Positions 26,901 to 40,900 of a stretch of 64,000 bases of DNA are shown piece after piece (within the stretch, counting starts at the first letter, position 1; every line of letters starts with the position of its first letter). The translations under genes and the position numbers were made by a program. The notes below the pieces were generated by a model. It worked only from the letters and a program-made list of their open reading frames with translations. It did not search any database and had not been told where the DNA came from. The DNA lies in assembly GCA_964016985.1 (NCBI GenBank), contig OZ024828.1:3187701-3251700 (forward strand), read 5' to 3'. The stretch comes from Anodontia alba. Taxonomy: Eukaryota; Mollusca; Bivalvia; Lucinida; Lucinidae.

Positions 26901-29900
26901 TAATACTGTATTTACCCCGAGTTTCTGAAGTGGACCTCTCCGTCCTTGAACTTGGACATGTCCATTGATGCAAATTGGGGTTTTGGTCTAAAATCAAAAA
27001 CAGAATGGCAAACAGTGTAGATCCTGATGAGCCGTCTCATCACGGTTTACACTGTTTGCAAAGATATATATTTTGGTCTGCAGGGCTGAAAAAGTTAAAT
27101 TCACGGACTGGTAAAATTGACAGAACACCGGTTTGGTTCCCTGTAAATATGGTTCCATATTTGTAGCTCCATTTGTATGCCTGCTCTGATATAAGGACTG
27201 GTCAAAATCTCTTAGCAAAATCTATAATTCAGACAATTCTGCAGTAGATATACGCAGAATTTTGAGTGGCTGCTTTGAATAAGAAAGTAGAAAATCATAA
27301 GGGGTATGCTTTACCCTTACACCTGCCGTGGCGTCTTAACAAGATGTGTGTCAGTGTCAATAAGTTTATAATATATGCTTTCAATGCGTCTATTTGATAC
27401 TTTTGATTCCCAGTTATGCATTGAAGTACATAAAAATAGAGTAAAATTAGTAAAATATAACAAATTTTGGTATAAACCCCACGCCCCCAAAATTTCCCTA
27501 CCCCGTCCCCTCTTTCCCCGTCCCCGCCCCTTCCCCCGTCCCCCGCCCCCTTCCCCCGTCCCCCGTCCCCTTTACCCCCGCCCCCCTTATCCCCGTATCC
27601 CCACCCCCCATCCACCCTCTCATATATGACATGACCAAGCATATATACGACGGTACATTTTAGTACTAACAACATATGTTTTCAAGCGTGTGCTTTTAAT
27701 GAGTACCCACGACATATGTTTTAACCCTAGTCCTGCTGAACCCGGATCTGCCCTGCCTTTGCAAACAGTGTAGATCCAGATCAGTTGGCTTCTGAAGAAG
27801 CCAACTGATCTGGATCTGCACTGTTTGCCACTAAGTATGTGAATCTATATCAGAAACCTTCATCAAGTAATCTAGAAAATTAGAAATAGGTGTGGCTTCT
27901 GAATTTATTCAGCAGGACAAGGGTCAAAACAGAAATAAGAAAAAAAAACTATAAAAATATCCACATTTTTTTGTTAAGGAAAGTTTATCTGAAACTATAG
28001 TGAAATAAGAAAAATATCCCTTTCTGTTGTTTTGTTTTGTCTTATCTTGAGTTGTGGTAATTTGTTGAAATGTGGTATTTCGGGGGTAAAATGTTACAAC
28101 AGAGAGTAATCAACCGTAATCAGCATAAATCACTCATTATATACCGAGATAAATACATCAAATTACAGAAGTGCTCTTTACAAGGCATTCGTAATGGCAA
28201 TATCGTGTCCACCCTCTTAACAGTTTTAGCAGACGACGATTGGATAATATTTCTCTTATTTTTTTTCCAGAAAACAGGATTTGATATTTCATGCGAATTG
28301 TCTCCAGGAGGCAATTTGTATGAAATGTCGAATCCTGTTTGCTGCAGAATATACGAAAAAATATTTCAATATGTCATCTACTGAAAATTGTACCCAAAGT
28401 GCTAAGCGTCAAAGGGATTTGACCACTTTGGTAGTTTTCTCACTGGGCGGACTTTTTTTCTCACCTGACCGATCCAGTTTGCTACAAACGAGTGCACCGG
28501 TTAAAACAACATGGTTGACCAAGCAGTGTTGCAGATTTCGTCAGTGTGTACGCCCGTGGGCGGAGACAACAACACAGTTTGGTTGGGACGCGGAAGTAAG
28601 GTACTAGCAGGAGCATTGAATTGAATAGAATAATCATTATTCAAATATATAGAAAATTTCACCACCAAAAACTGAAAATGTTCTGATAAAAAGCTCTGAT
28701 TGTTTTCATATTAATGCTCAAAACATAGATTGTGGGTACTCGTTAGAACCGCCTCGGCGAGGCGGTTCTAGTACTCACAATCTATGTTTTTGAGCAAAAA
28801 TAAGAAAAATAATGTATACCCTTGTAAACCCCAGTTTTACTATATAAAATTGGGATTTAAAGGGGTCAATATTATATAAGCATGTTTTCGTGATGATTTA
28901 TTGGAACACCTACATATACAGAACGTAGTTTCTATTCACATGCACTATTTCGGCACATCAAATTTATGTAGATACATGTATTCTTAAATGTTACCATTGC
29001 AGCACTTTATCAAAGGTTATGAGGTATACATTAATTTTGCCAGTTTCACTTTTAAATTGGGTGGATGCACTGGTACTGCTAAGGGCAATTTACAGCATTC
29101 TCGGGACAGTGTAATAAAGCGTGCTTGAAAAAATATAATCAGCTGAATATTCATTAGAGGATTATTTTAAGCTGCTTATGCGGTATTTTTCTGATTAATT
29201 TCTAAAAGCATATGTTGTTGGTACTCATTTCTTTTACTACAGTCGAACCTCAATAGCTCGAACACCGATGGCTCATTTAGAACTTGTTTTTGAGTCCCTA
29301 CGAAATTCTTTCAATAGTTCCAGAAAATAAATGTTTCAAGAAATTTCCTTATTTATCATGAAGTGGTGTGTTGTGTATACTTATTAAAATCGCCTCACTG
29401 AGGCGATCATAATGAGTACATTAAACATACTATTATTGTATAGAAGATCGAAAAAGACTTCACTAAATTATCGCTAAATTGCCTACTGACCTTGCACCAT
29501 AATTAACCCACTGTGTCTTGAACTACCCATGTCTCAAACAATTTTCCGATGGTCTCAATGATGTTCGAGTCATTGAAGTCTGACCATATACAATGCAGGG
29601 AATACGGTGCAACACATTATAGTCGAATCTCAATAGCTCGAACACCGATGGCTCGTTCACCATGGCTTATTCGAACTCGGTTTTGAGTCCCTACGAAATT
29701 CTTCGATAGATCAAGAAAACAAATATTTAAGGAAGCTTTCTTATTTCATTATGAAATTGTATGTTGTGTGTACTCATTAGAACCGCTTCTTCGAGGCGAT
29801 TCTAATGAGTACACTCAACATACAATAATTGTGTAGAAGGTTGATAGATTTCCCAGAATTAGCTATATTTGCTTCCCGACCTGGTGCCATGACTAATCTT

Positions 29901-32460
29901 CATTGGCTCGAACTACCCATGGCTCGAACAATTTTCCATGGTCCCAAAAGTGTTCGAGCCATTGAAGTTCGACTGTATATGGGCTGCGCTATGCAAAAAC
30001 GTGCCTTTGGGCGTATGTGGACAGTAAAGGCCCAAGCTGATCAGAGTCTTCGGCTGTTCGCATGAAGAAAGTTTTGGACCTTAGCTAGCCATTGAGCGCG
30101 AAGCGATAACTTTGATCGGACTTGTCGGATGGCCAGGCTAACAGTTTATGCATAGGTGATGTAACAATTGCTGTAAAATTCATAGGTAAAGTGCACCCGT
30201 GAGTTGCGCATAAGTCTTTTTTGCGAAATTTTAGGCTGTTATAAGCATAGCTTGGTATATTCTTGAAACCCACGATAATAATATCATTTTTTTCCAAAAA
30301 ACAAATCGAAAATAACTGACCCCAACCCTTCTCTTAGACACGGATGTATTCCGCTTATATGTCACATCCAGAAGTTTACTGCATGCCATTTCACTACATG
30401 CCATTTCATTTGACATATGTCAATTACGAAAACATGCCTATTTACATATACAGACAATATCACCTCCAAAAACTAAAAATTTTCAGATAAAAAGCTCTGA
30501 TAGTTTTCATATTTCTGCTCAAAACATAGATTGTGGTACTCGTTAGAACCGCCTCGGTGAGGCGGTTCTAATAAATACCAACAATCTATGTTTTTGGGCA
30601 GAAATATGAAAAATAATGTATACCCCCGTAAAGCCCAGTTTTACTATATGAAAATGGGGTTTAAGGGGGTCAAAATTATATAGGCATGTTTTCGTGATGT
30701 GTTTTCAAGAAACATGCAGCCAATCTGGTGTTAGTCTTACTCTTTGTGGTTTATTCTGCGAGGCGACTTGTTGTATGTCTTACCTTGTGTTATTTTGCTC
30801 TTGTGTTTTTCAGTCCTTTTAGCATTGCGATTACCTCGCTTGGGGAAGAGAGAGCTTAGTGTTTTTCGTACGTTTGCTCGATTTGTGCTTGTTTGGTTTT
30901 GTCGGTTTCCTCTTCCTCTTGGGTCTGGGAAAGGCTGCGGTTTGTGATTGTGGCACTCCCTGGATTTTTCTCTTATTTTTTTTTTTTATATATATATACA
31001 TGCATATCACAGAAGTTGTCAGAAGTTTTCAAACATTGTGCGGGAAACCTAGGAAAACGTCCGATCTCCTTTGAAACTGCCATTTACATTACGAAAACAT
31101 GCCTATATAATGTTGACCCCACTTTTATATAGTAAAACTAAGGTTTACAGGGGTAAACATTATTTTTTCTTATTTCTGCTCAAAAACATAAATTGTGGGT
31201 ACGCGTTAGAACCGCCTCGCCAAAGTTGTTCTAACGAGTACCCACAATCTATGTTTTGAGCAGAAATATAAAAAAAAAAACATTAGAGTTTTGTCTGGGA
31301 ATTTTCAGTTTTTGGAGGTGAAATTTTCTATATATTTTAATAGATATGTTTTCGTAATGTGCTTCGATAATTCCACTGAGCAGGAATCTCGGAACTATTT
31401 TCTTTGCGCAATTTTATAGAATGAGCTTTTTTCACCCATGTTGACAACGCAACTGTGATCAGATAGGAATTATATGGAATTACTTTTATTTTGTGAATTA
31501 TATTTTTAGTGTTTTCTTTCGGTGTGTGGAGCCTGGCGAATAACATGAAGTCTTTCGATTTTATTCAGTTTGTCAGTAATTTGCCGTTGTAAACATATCG
31601 TTAAAATCCACAAATCATGAAATTCAATTCCAGTAATAATTAAAATAGATAAAATAGAGTGTTTCTTTTTTATGATTATTATTATTTGCTGTTTCTTTTC
31701 TTCAATTTTGTTTTATATATAAAATTTCAGACGATCCATGGAATACCAGGATGGCCCAGAAGACTTTATTGCCCGAAAGTAAACAGCCAGCCGCCGGTCA
31801 TTAAAACCTGGGCAATACGTCAGGTCAATGGCTCTCTAATACCAGTGGAGGAAAGCACAAAAGTTTCTATTAACCCAGAAGGTAACTAAACGATTTGTGG
31901 CGAAATAAGCCGAATGAGCTGCAACGTCATAAAACGTACATTCGGACATATGCGCATAACGAAGATTCAGATCAGAATCTTTACAGGGCGCATTCCGGGA
32001 TAGCAAAACATGCAAAGTTTCTTCATGCGAACAACAGACTGCGCGAATGCGCCAGTGACTATTTATTGTATGTCTGATGATCTACGCTGTTAGTAGTAAA
32101 AACCTGTATCTGAAAATGTCGTCTGTTTATGTCGTCTGCTGAATATTCTTGCGAACTTTTCAAACCTTGTTTTTGCATACCGGCAAACAGTATGGACCCA
32201 GATCAGACTGCTCCTCAGGAGCAGTCTGATCTGGTCCTCAGGAGCAGTCTGATCTGGGTCCACACTGTTTACAAAAATGACTTTTAATATCACAAGCAGA
32301 TGACAAAGCAGACGACAATTGTTGTGATTGGCAGTTTAAGGGTTAATATATAATTTCTGATGATGTACGCTGTTAGTAGTGAAAACCTGCATCTGAAAAT
32401 GTCGTCTGTTTATGTCTGCTGAATATTCTTGCAAACTTTTCAAACCCCCCTTTTTTTCTT

Positions 32461-32499
<39 letters not shown>

Positions 32500-34905
32500 A
32501 TACCGGCAAACAGTGTGGACCCAGATCAGACTGCTCCTAGAGGGGCAGTCTGATCTGCGTCCACACTGTTTGCAAAAATGGTATTCCATCCTGGTATTCC
32601 ATGGATCGTCTGAAAATCACAAGCAGATGGCAAAGCTGACGACAATTGTTGTGACTGGCAGTTTAAGGATTAATATATAATTTCTGATGATCTGCACTTT
32701 TAGTAGTGAAATACGTTAAAGTACAGCGTCCTTCTTTCCATTTTGTGTTTTGGACGGAAGGTGTTAGGTAATTGTATCGGTTCCTGATCATTGCCTTCCT
32801 TTCTATTTACGGTTTTGGCAAATAACAGGAAAACCGACTATAATGTATTTCTGCATTAAGGGTAGCATTGGCACGAGCGGGTGAAGTTAGTCGACTGTCA
32901 AAATGCACGTAAAAAAAAGATTGCATATGGACAAAAAAGAGCATACTACGGATTAGAAAATGGGAGTATCGGTTTTATTGAGACTCTTCATAAGCAGTAA
33001 TGAAGTTTGCAACACTGCTTACGCCCTCTAGCGTATACATGAGCAGAACTCCATTTTCCAATATACCATAATGGGTCCCTGATCCCAAAGGAAATGAAAT
33101 ATAATCTGCACTAAGGCGGTGGTCCTTGTGTTTCTGTTACTCTTTGTAGCTTGGTGGTTAAAGGCTGCATATTCCTAAAAAAAAAGACACTTTATAATCC
33201 AAGAAAAGGGCTGCGGTTTGTGATTGTGGCACTCCCTGGACTTTTCTCTTACCTTTTTTTTTAATAAATTGACATATGATATTAATACAACTATTAAATG
33301 TGGCACCTAACAGCCTGGGCCCGGTTGTTCAAAGCGTCGTTAGCTTAACGAGCTCGTCAAGGGTCATTTCGTTAACTGTTTTAGCGGATTCAATACAAAA
33401 TATTCTGATATTTTTTGCTGAAAAAATGTGAGTAGCTTTTGCACTGCAAAAGCTACTCACATTTTTTCAGCAAAAATTTCAGCATATTTGCGTATCACTT
33501 GATATAAATTTTAACGAATCGTTAACTAACGACATCGTTAGTTTTGAACAACTGGGCCCGGTAAAATTTCGGTTAGTCTCTCGTTCTTGAAATGAAATGA
33601 ATTTTTATCGTATCTCTGAATTTATGTTGCCAACAGTGAATTGAATTAATATTGATCCAGTTCAAAAATTAGAGACTGACTGAAACTGTTCAGGGCTGTC
33701 AGATGCCATATTTTATGATCGTATTAATACTATATATTAATTTATTAAACCTTTTCTAGAAAAAAATAAATGTCTATTTTTGAGGAATATAGAGCCTTTA
33801 ATTATACAAGGCAATTTATATTGTTTTGTCTTACGTTTTGTCCTTGTGTTCTTCAGTCCTTTTTGCCTTGCGATCACCTCGCCTATGGAAGAGAGAGAGT
33901 TGTTCTATGTGCTTTTCGTGCGTTTGTCTGTTTTGTTCGTGATGGTTTGTGTCTCGTTCCTCTTCCTCTTGGTGTCAGGGATTCATCACGGAAACATACC
34001 TATATAAAGCTGACCCCCTTAAACCCCACTTTTATATAGTAAAACTGGGGTTTACAGGGGTATACATTATTTTACTTATTTCTACTCAAAAACATAGATT
34101 GTGATACTCGTTAGAACCGCCTCACCGAGGCGGTTCTAACGAGTAGCCACAATCTATGTTTTGAGCAGAAATGTGAAAAATATCAGAAATTTTATCTGAA
34201 AATTTTCAATTTTTTGTTGGTAAAATTTTCAATATATTTGAATAGGCGTGTTTTCGTAATGGGCTGCGATTTGTAATTGTGGCACTCCCTGAACTTTTCT
34301 TTTAACCTTTTTAGAAATTCTACAAAATTTTAAAAATCAATATCTATGCACACTAAAACTGCTTAGTGTTGGGTCCATGCAACATGCAACATGCAACTTT
34401 TTGGAGACGCCGGTGCCTAACTTCTTTTACAAGATTTATCTTGGAAAGATTCTGGTTTATAAAACCTTTAAAAATATTTTGAAAAAAAAAACGATATTAC
34501 GTATTTTTAGATTTTAAGGATTGATTTCTTTCTCGTTCTCTTTTTTATATATGAAAAATAATGAAAAATGCAACAGCTCTCAAACTCAACCCCCTACCCA
34601 TCCCATGAGTTTAAATGGAATTCTATATTCACGTCAAGCGTAAAAGTGCCTTCAAACATGGACAGAATGCGCAGATTCAGATCCTCCTGCGCATGAGCAA
34701 TCACCTGTTCGTTTGCTCTCCATTCATACATTCTGTATCAATGATTCTGCTGGCGAACAGGGAAAGTCCTGATCAGACTGCGCCAAAACATAATGGCAAA
34801 CAGTGTAAATCCTGATGAGACGGCTCGAGGATCTACACTGTCTACATGGGTATTTGTTTAGTCTGCCCGGCTAAAAAGGCTAATAATATCGAATGTAAAT
34901 ACGGC

Positions 34906-34947
<42 letters not shown>

Positions 34948-37900
34948 TAATAATATCAGCTGAGACCACAAGCTATTCTGAAGTATGGATACTTTGGAAA
35001 TATAGAACAAATTAAAATCTGCAAAAGGAACCATGTGCTAAACCAAATATTTATATTACGTTGATATAATACACTGAACTTAATTGTACTTTTATGCAAA
35101 ACAAAAAGTGCAGAGCTTGAGTGAGGTACGGTTTGTTTTCCTTAAAATCATCAGTATGTTTAAAGTAATATATCAAAAATATTTTCCATCTTACTGACAT
35201 CATGACAATGTTACAACAATCCAGTACAACCTTCGTCTTAACGATGATGATAACACGCTTTTTCGTCAGTAATATGTTTTTCGGAATCTTGCTGAATTAA
35301 CTAAAGGACTATTTCCGTGACCAGACTCTTTTGGATGAGCAAAATGCAACTCTTCCGAATATGCCTGTATATAATGGGACTATTTTGAGTAATTTTGTTA
35401 TTAAAGAGGCTGAAGTAAAGGCAGCGCTTTTGTCATTACCACTTGGCAAAGCATCAGGACCGAACGAAATTAATAATCGAGTACTACAAGCATTAGCTAC
35501 AGAACTTTCTCCTGAATTCACGACTCTTTTAACCAGTTTCTACAGCAATCAGATGTTCCCGACATTTGGAAAAGATCACATGTGTGTCCAGTTTTCAAAG
35601 GCGGAGACGTTTCATCTCTTTCTAATAACAGGCCGATCTCTCTCTTTAGTAACATTGATAAGACTTTCGAAAGAATTGTATTCAAACACTTGTATAATCA
35701 CTTTCATGATAATGATATCCTTACACCATTACAATCTGGCTTTATTCCTGGCGACTCCACTGTAAACCAATTGACATTTCTTTAAGATACATTTTGCAAA
35801 GCCCTTGATTCTGGAAAGGAAGTAAGAGTGGTTTTTTGCGACATAAGCAAAGCTTTTGACCGCGTTTGGCATGCCGGTCTCATATATAAATTACGTGCGT
35901 CTGGTGTTTCCGGTAATCTATTGAGATGGTTTGAAAACTACTTACAGAATAGATATCAACGGGTAGTTATTCTGGAGCAAAATCAGATTGGAACTATATT
36001 CGCGCTGGTATTCCCCAAGGGTCTATCCTTGGTCCACTCTTATTCTTACTTTATATTAATGATAGTGTAAAAGACATAGGTTCAAATATCCGTCTTTTCG
36101 CTGATGATACGAGTTTATACATTATTGTTGAAAATCCGGAAGTTGCAGCAGATATTTTAAACACAGATCTAGCGAAAGTGGCAGCTTGGGCTAAAACATG
36201 GTTAGTTACCTTTAATGCTTTAAAAACTGAATCTCTTCTTATTTCTCGAAAACATAATCAAGCCTTGCATCCACCGGTCTACATGCAGGATCAACCAGTA
36301 AAAGAGGTTGATGTTCATAAGCATTTAGGGTTGTATTTTTCGAAGGATTGTTCCTGGAGCAAGCAAATTGAATACATTTCAGAAAGAGCTTGGGCAAGGG
36401 TTAATATAATAAGGAAATTTAAATTTGATTTAGATCGTAAATCACTAGACATTATATATACTTCTTTTATTCGTCCCTTGCTAGAGTATGGCAGTGGAGT
36501 TTGGGATAATTGTAATCTACAAATAAAGCAAAATTTAGAAAAGATAAAGTTGGAGGCGGCAAGGATTGTAACAGGTGCAACTAAGTTAGTTTTATTTCAG
36601 GCCTTATACAATGGAACAGGGTGTGAAACCTTAGAAGTTCGCAGAAAGAAACAAAAATTAACACTTTTCTGTAAAATGTGCAATGGTCTTTCACCAGCTT
36701 ATCTTTCTTCTCTTGTACCTCCAACAGTGAACTCTATCTCGCGCTATCATCTAAGAAATGAGAATGATCTTCAGACAGTTAATGCAAGGACAGCTCTATA
36801 CTATCAATCATTCCTTCCTTCTGTGGTCCGTGATTGGAATTCTCTGCCAGATGACCATAGAAACGCAACAACGATTGACTCATTTAAATGCCACCTAAAC
36901 CATAATAAAGAAGTTGTACTGAGACATTTTTATATAGGACATAGAAAGCTACAGGTTTTGCATACTCGCTTGAGAACAAAATGTAGTGCTCTTAATTACG
37001 ACCTTTTTATAAAACATATTGTAGCCTCACCGTTATGTCGATGCGGAGAGGTAGAAAACGCAGAACACTACTTTTTGAAGTGCAGTTTTTACAGAAACCA
37101 ACGAGCGGAATTAATTCGTACTGTTTCTCAGTTTTGTAGGGTAACTATTGATTGTTTGTTGCGTGGAAACAGTGATTTACCATATCAAAGAAATGTCCGT
37201 ATATTCGAGGCTGTGCAAGCATACATCAAAGACAGTAAAAGATTTTAAGACAGGTCTATTGGCACTGTAGCCTAACTTATAATTTATTATGATTTATAAT
37301 TATGATTTTGCGAAAAGAGTACTTTTTTTTTTTTTTTTTTTTTTTTTTTGCTAGTCTTGGAAAGATATATATGTATACATAATATAGAATCTCTAGAAAC
37401 TGATCATAATATCCATCAGCTGCCCGGGCATTGTACGCTTTACCCATGCTCTTAACCCCTATACATTCGGTATAATTAATCTCCTACCTCCCCGTTTGTA
37501 TGGATCATGCTATGAAATATAATTGTTTTTCTTTTATATTAACTCTTTTTTCCTTCTTGTCCAGTTTTACTAGACTGCATCTTGTTGATAGCATTATATG
37601 CTAATCTATTGTAACTATTCATAATTTCCGTCTCTTATATAACCATCTGCTTACTCTATAAATATGCTTTGGCCATAAAAGTTCACAATAGATATTGTAT
37701 GTATTAGGAGATGAACTAAATAAGCAGTATGCTTTTGTTCAAATCCTAATGAGTATTGTATGTATGTATGACTGTGTTGTGATTTCGATGAAATAAAATA
37801 GGTTTAAACCAACTAGGATTTCCAGAAATTTAGAATGTTAACTTAGTGAGCACAACTTATTAACATGCGGAGTCTGTCGTTTGAAAATTCTGAAACAAAA

Positions 37901-40900
37901 CGGATATTCAGATACTTCGACCATTCATGTTGATATTTAAAAATGGTACTCACTGAAGCGTAATTGATCGAAGTATCTACAATCATCATAATGTGTATGG
38001 TTTGCATTTTTGGTGAAAGACAGTACCAGAATGGACACGTTTGATGCACCTACTGATTTTTCACTGCATTATGCACTCTTTATGATTTTGTCATAAATCC
38101 GAACATTTGATACAGTCGCACCTACCGTATGTGCATGTCACCATTTTGATGGTGTACGTTGTTGCCTCTTGTTTAGCAAACGACGCCTTCATCAACAAAC
38201 TAAATATCCGCAAACACAACAACATATAACATACCCAGCTAATTACTAGCATTCTGCTTAAATCTAAATTGGACCACTATTAATCCGACAGGATTCCTAT
38301 TCGGCCGATAACGGTCCGATATCGACTAAGTAGAATGCTAGCTGGGGTAATGTTATAAATGTCAACATATAGCGCAATAATGTCAACATATAGCGCAATA
38401 ATGTCAACATATAGCGCAATAATGTCAACATATAGAGCAATAATGTCAACATATAGCGCAATAATGTCAACATATAGCGCAATAATGCAACAACAAAAAA
38501 GCGGTGTTTTTGCTCTGTAGGTAAAACTGTTACTTTGTCCGGTGACCTGAGGCTTCAACCCAGCGGACACATGACATCTATACAACGTCGCCTCAACGTC
38601 GATGCAACGTCACGACGTTGCATTGACGTTGAGACGACGTTGTATAAACGTCATGTGCCCGCTGGGAAGTTCTCAACTGTATTTCGTACAAAATAGAAAA
38701 TTGAAACCAGAAATCACAATCACCATACAAAGTTATATTTATACCAATATATTTTTACAGGTAATCTTAATTTTGCGAATGTTTTACCTGAAGATGAAGG
38801 TGTCTACGTATGTTTGGCAAGTAATCCTTTCTTGGGGACTGTGACAGAGAGTGCGACACGCTTAAAGCTCTATTCAAGAGGTTAGCATTTCTAAAGTACA
38901 GTCGAACGTGAATTGCTTGAACATCTTTGGGACCATGGGAATTTGTTCTAGACGAGGGTACTTTGAGCCACTAAGGGTTAATCAAAACGTCAGGTTGAGG
39001 CGGTAAATGTCGATAAGTTAGGGATGCCTTTTTGTTCTTCCACAAAATAATGGTATTTTGAGGTAAGCATTAGAATCGCCTCGCCGAGGCGATTCTAATG
39101 AATACTTACAACATACTTTTTCATGAAAAGATAAGAAACTGTCCCTAAATTTGCATAAAAAATTGTTTTCTTGAGCTATCGGATGAATTTCCTAGGGATT
39201 TAAAAATGAGTTCGAATCAGCCATGATAAACGAGCCCAGCGGGCACATGACGTTTATACAACGTCGCCTCAACGTCGATGCAACGTCATGACGTTGCATC
39301 GACGTTGAGGCGACGTTGTATAGACGTCAATGTGTCTGCAGGGAGCTGTCGATGTTCGAGTCATCGAAGTTTTCCTGTATGTACAAAATTCAAAGCTACT
39401 ATCTGGGCCGTGCCATTCCAAAACGTTTCTTCGGGTATATGCAGACAGTGAAGGCCATAAATTGCGTGCGCATCAACGCAGTCTGATCAGGGCATTCCCT
39501 GCCTGCTACAGAATCATTAGACACTTTAGAATGTATGAATGGAAAGTAAATGTCCGGATGAGACTATGCACAGGCAAGGAATCAATCTGAATCTGTGCAT
39601 TTTTCGCATGTTAGGAGACACATTTTGCTTGACGCGACCCATATATTACTGAATTTTGTTTATAGGAACCGTATTCGACTTAATTACCGCACTGTGCGCT
39701 TAGATGTTTTTAGAAATTACTTGGAACACTTGTAGTAAAATATGTATCCACCACTTAAAAGTACGCTTTAAAATAAGATCAGCAAATGACTTATCTAATG
39801 GTGTTTATGCAATTTTTTTTTTTTTTTTTTTCTGAGTTTCTTTATGAAAGCATATCTTTTGGGTATCCATTTGAATTGCATCGACAGATAGCATTTATCA
39901 TATCTCTGAATTAATAATGGCAATATCAATTCAGGGATACGATAAAAATCATTTCAGTTTGATCCAGTTCAAGAAGAGAGACTACCTGAAATTTTATAAA
40001 CTGTCATATGCCACATTTTATGATTGTATAAATAACATAGATCACTTTATTAGAGCTTTCTCAGATAACAAAATATCTAATTTTGAGGAATGTGGGGCCT
40101 TAATAGCGGAATTTTACGGTATGTATGGCTGTATCAGAATTTCAGGATTAAGGGAGATGGCCGGTTCCATAAAACAGGGTTCAAGCCCCGAACGGTTTTG
40201 CTGTTGATCGTTATTAGGGAGTATTCCTAACGCAGATCCCCTTTCTATTTTCATTCTGCTTTCGATGAAGTACTCCCAGCTTGCATTCTAACTAAATCTA
40301 TATCATTACGAAAACATGCCTATTCAAATATACTGCAAATTTTACCACCAAAAAGTGAAAATTTTCAGATAAAAATATCTAATTTTCTTTATATTTCTGC
40401 TCAAATCATAGATTGTAGGTACGCGTTAGAACCGCCTCGATGAGGCGTTTCTAACGAGTACCCACAATCTATGGTTTTGAGCAGAAATAAGAAAAATAAT
40501 GTATACCCCTGTAAACCTCAGTTTTTCTAGATAAAAGTGGGGTTTAAGGGTGTCAGCATTATATAGGTATGTTTTCGTGATGTCGAAACGTTATTGGCCA
40601 AACAGAATCCTGTCGGTCCGATAACGGTCTAATATAGATTTAAGCAGAATACTTGATGGGTTTATGACTAAACTTTGGGAAGGATGTGTTCCGTAATGGT
40701 GACATTCAATATAGGGATCACCTTTGGTTTTTCATGCATTAAAACTTGCCGAGTCCCGAGGAAGCTGAGCACGAGGCCGCTATGCCGAGTGTTTAAATAT
40801 CTTCCGAGGGACCCGGTAAATGTTATTGCAATGAAAAACCATGGATGATCGTTGTTCTTGCATAACTTACGATTCCAACGGCGAATTGTGACGAAAACGC

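Noticed and set aside
27295..27675. Open frames rich in Gly/Asp or Pro
   Set aside because: They come from the CCCCGTCCC minisatellite.
38349..38487. Repetitive minus-strand frame (LRYMLTL units)
   Set aside because: It is the translation of the 21 bp tandem array, not a repeat protein.
40150..40200. GGTTCAAGCCCC resembling a tRNA B box
   Set aside because: No acceptor stem or anticodon arm could be formed around it.
39917..40207. 96-codon open frame with plausible composition
   Set aside because: It lies in a diverged repeat whose paralogue at 33.6 kb is broken, it has no known motif, and no splice context fits the Ig gene phases.
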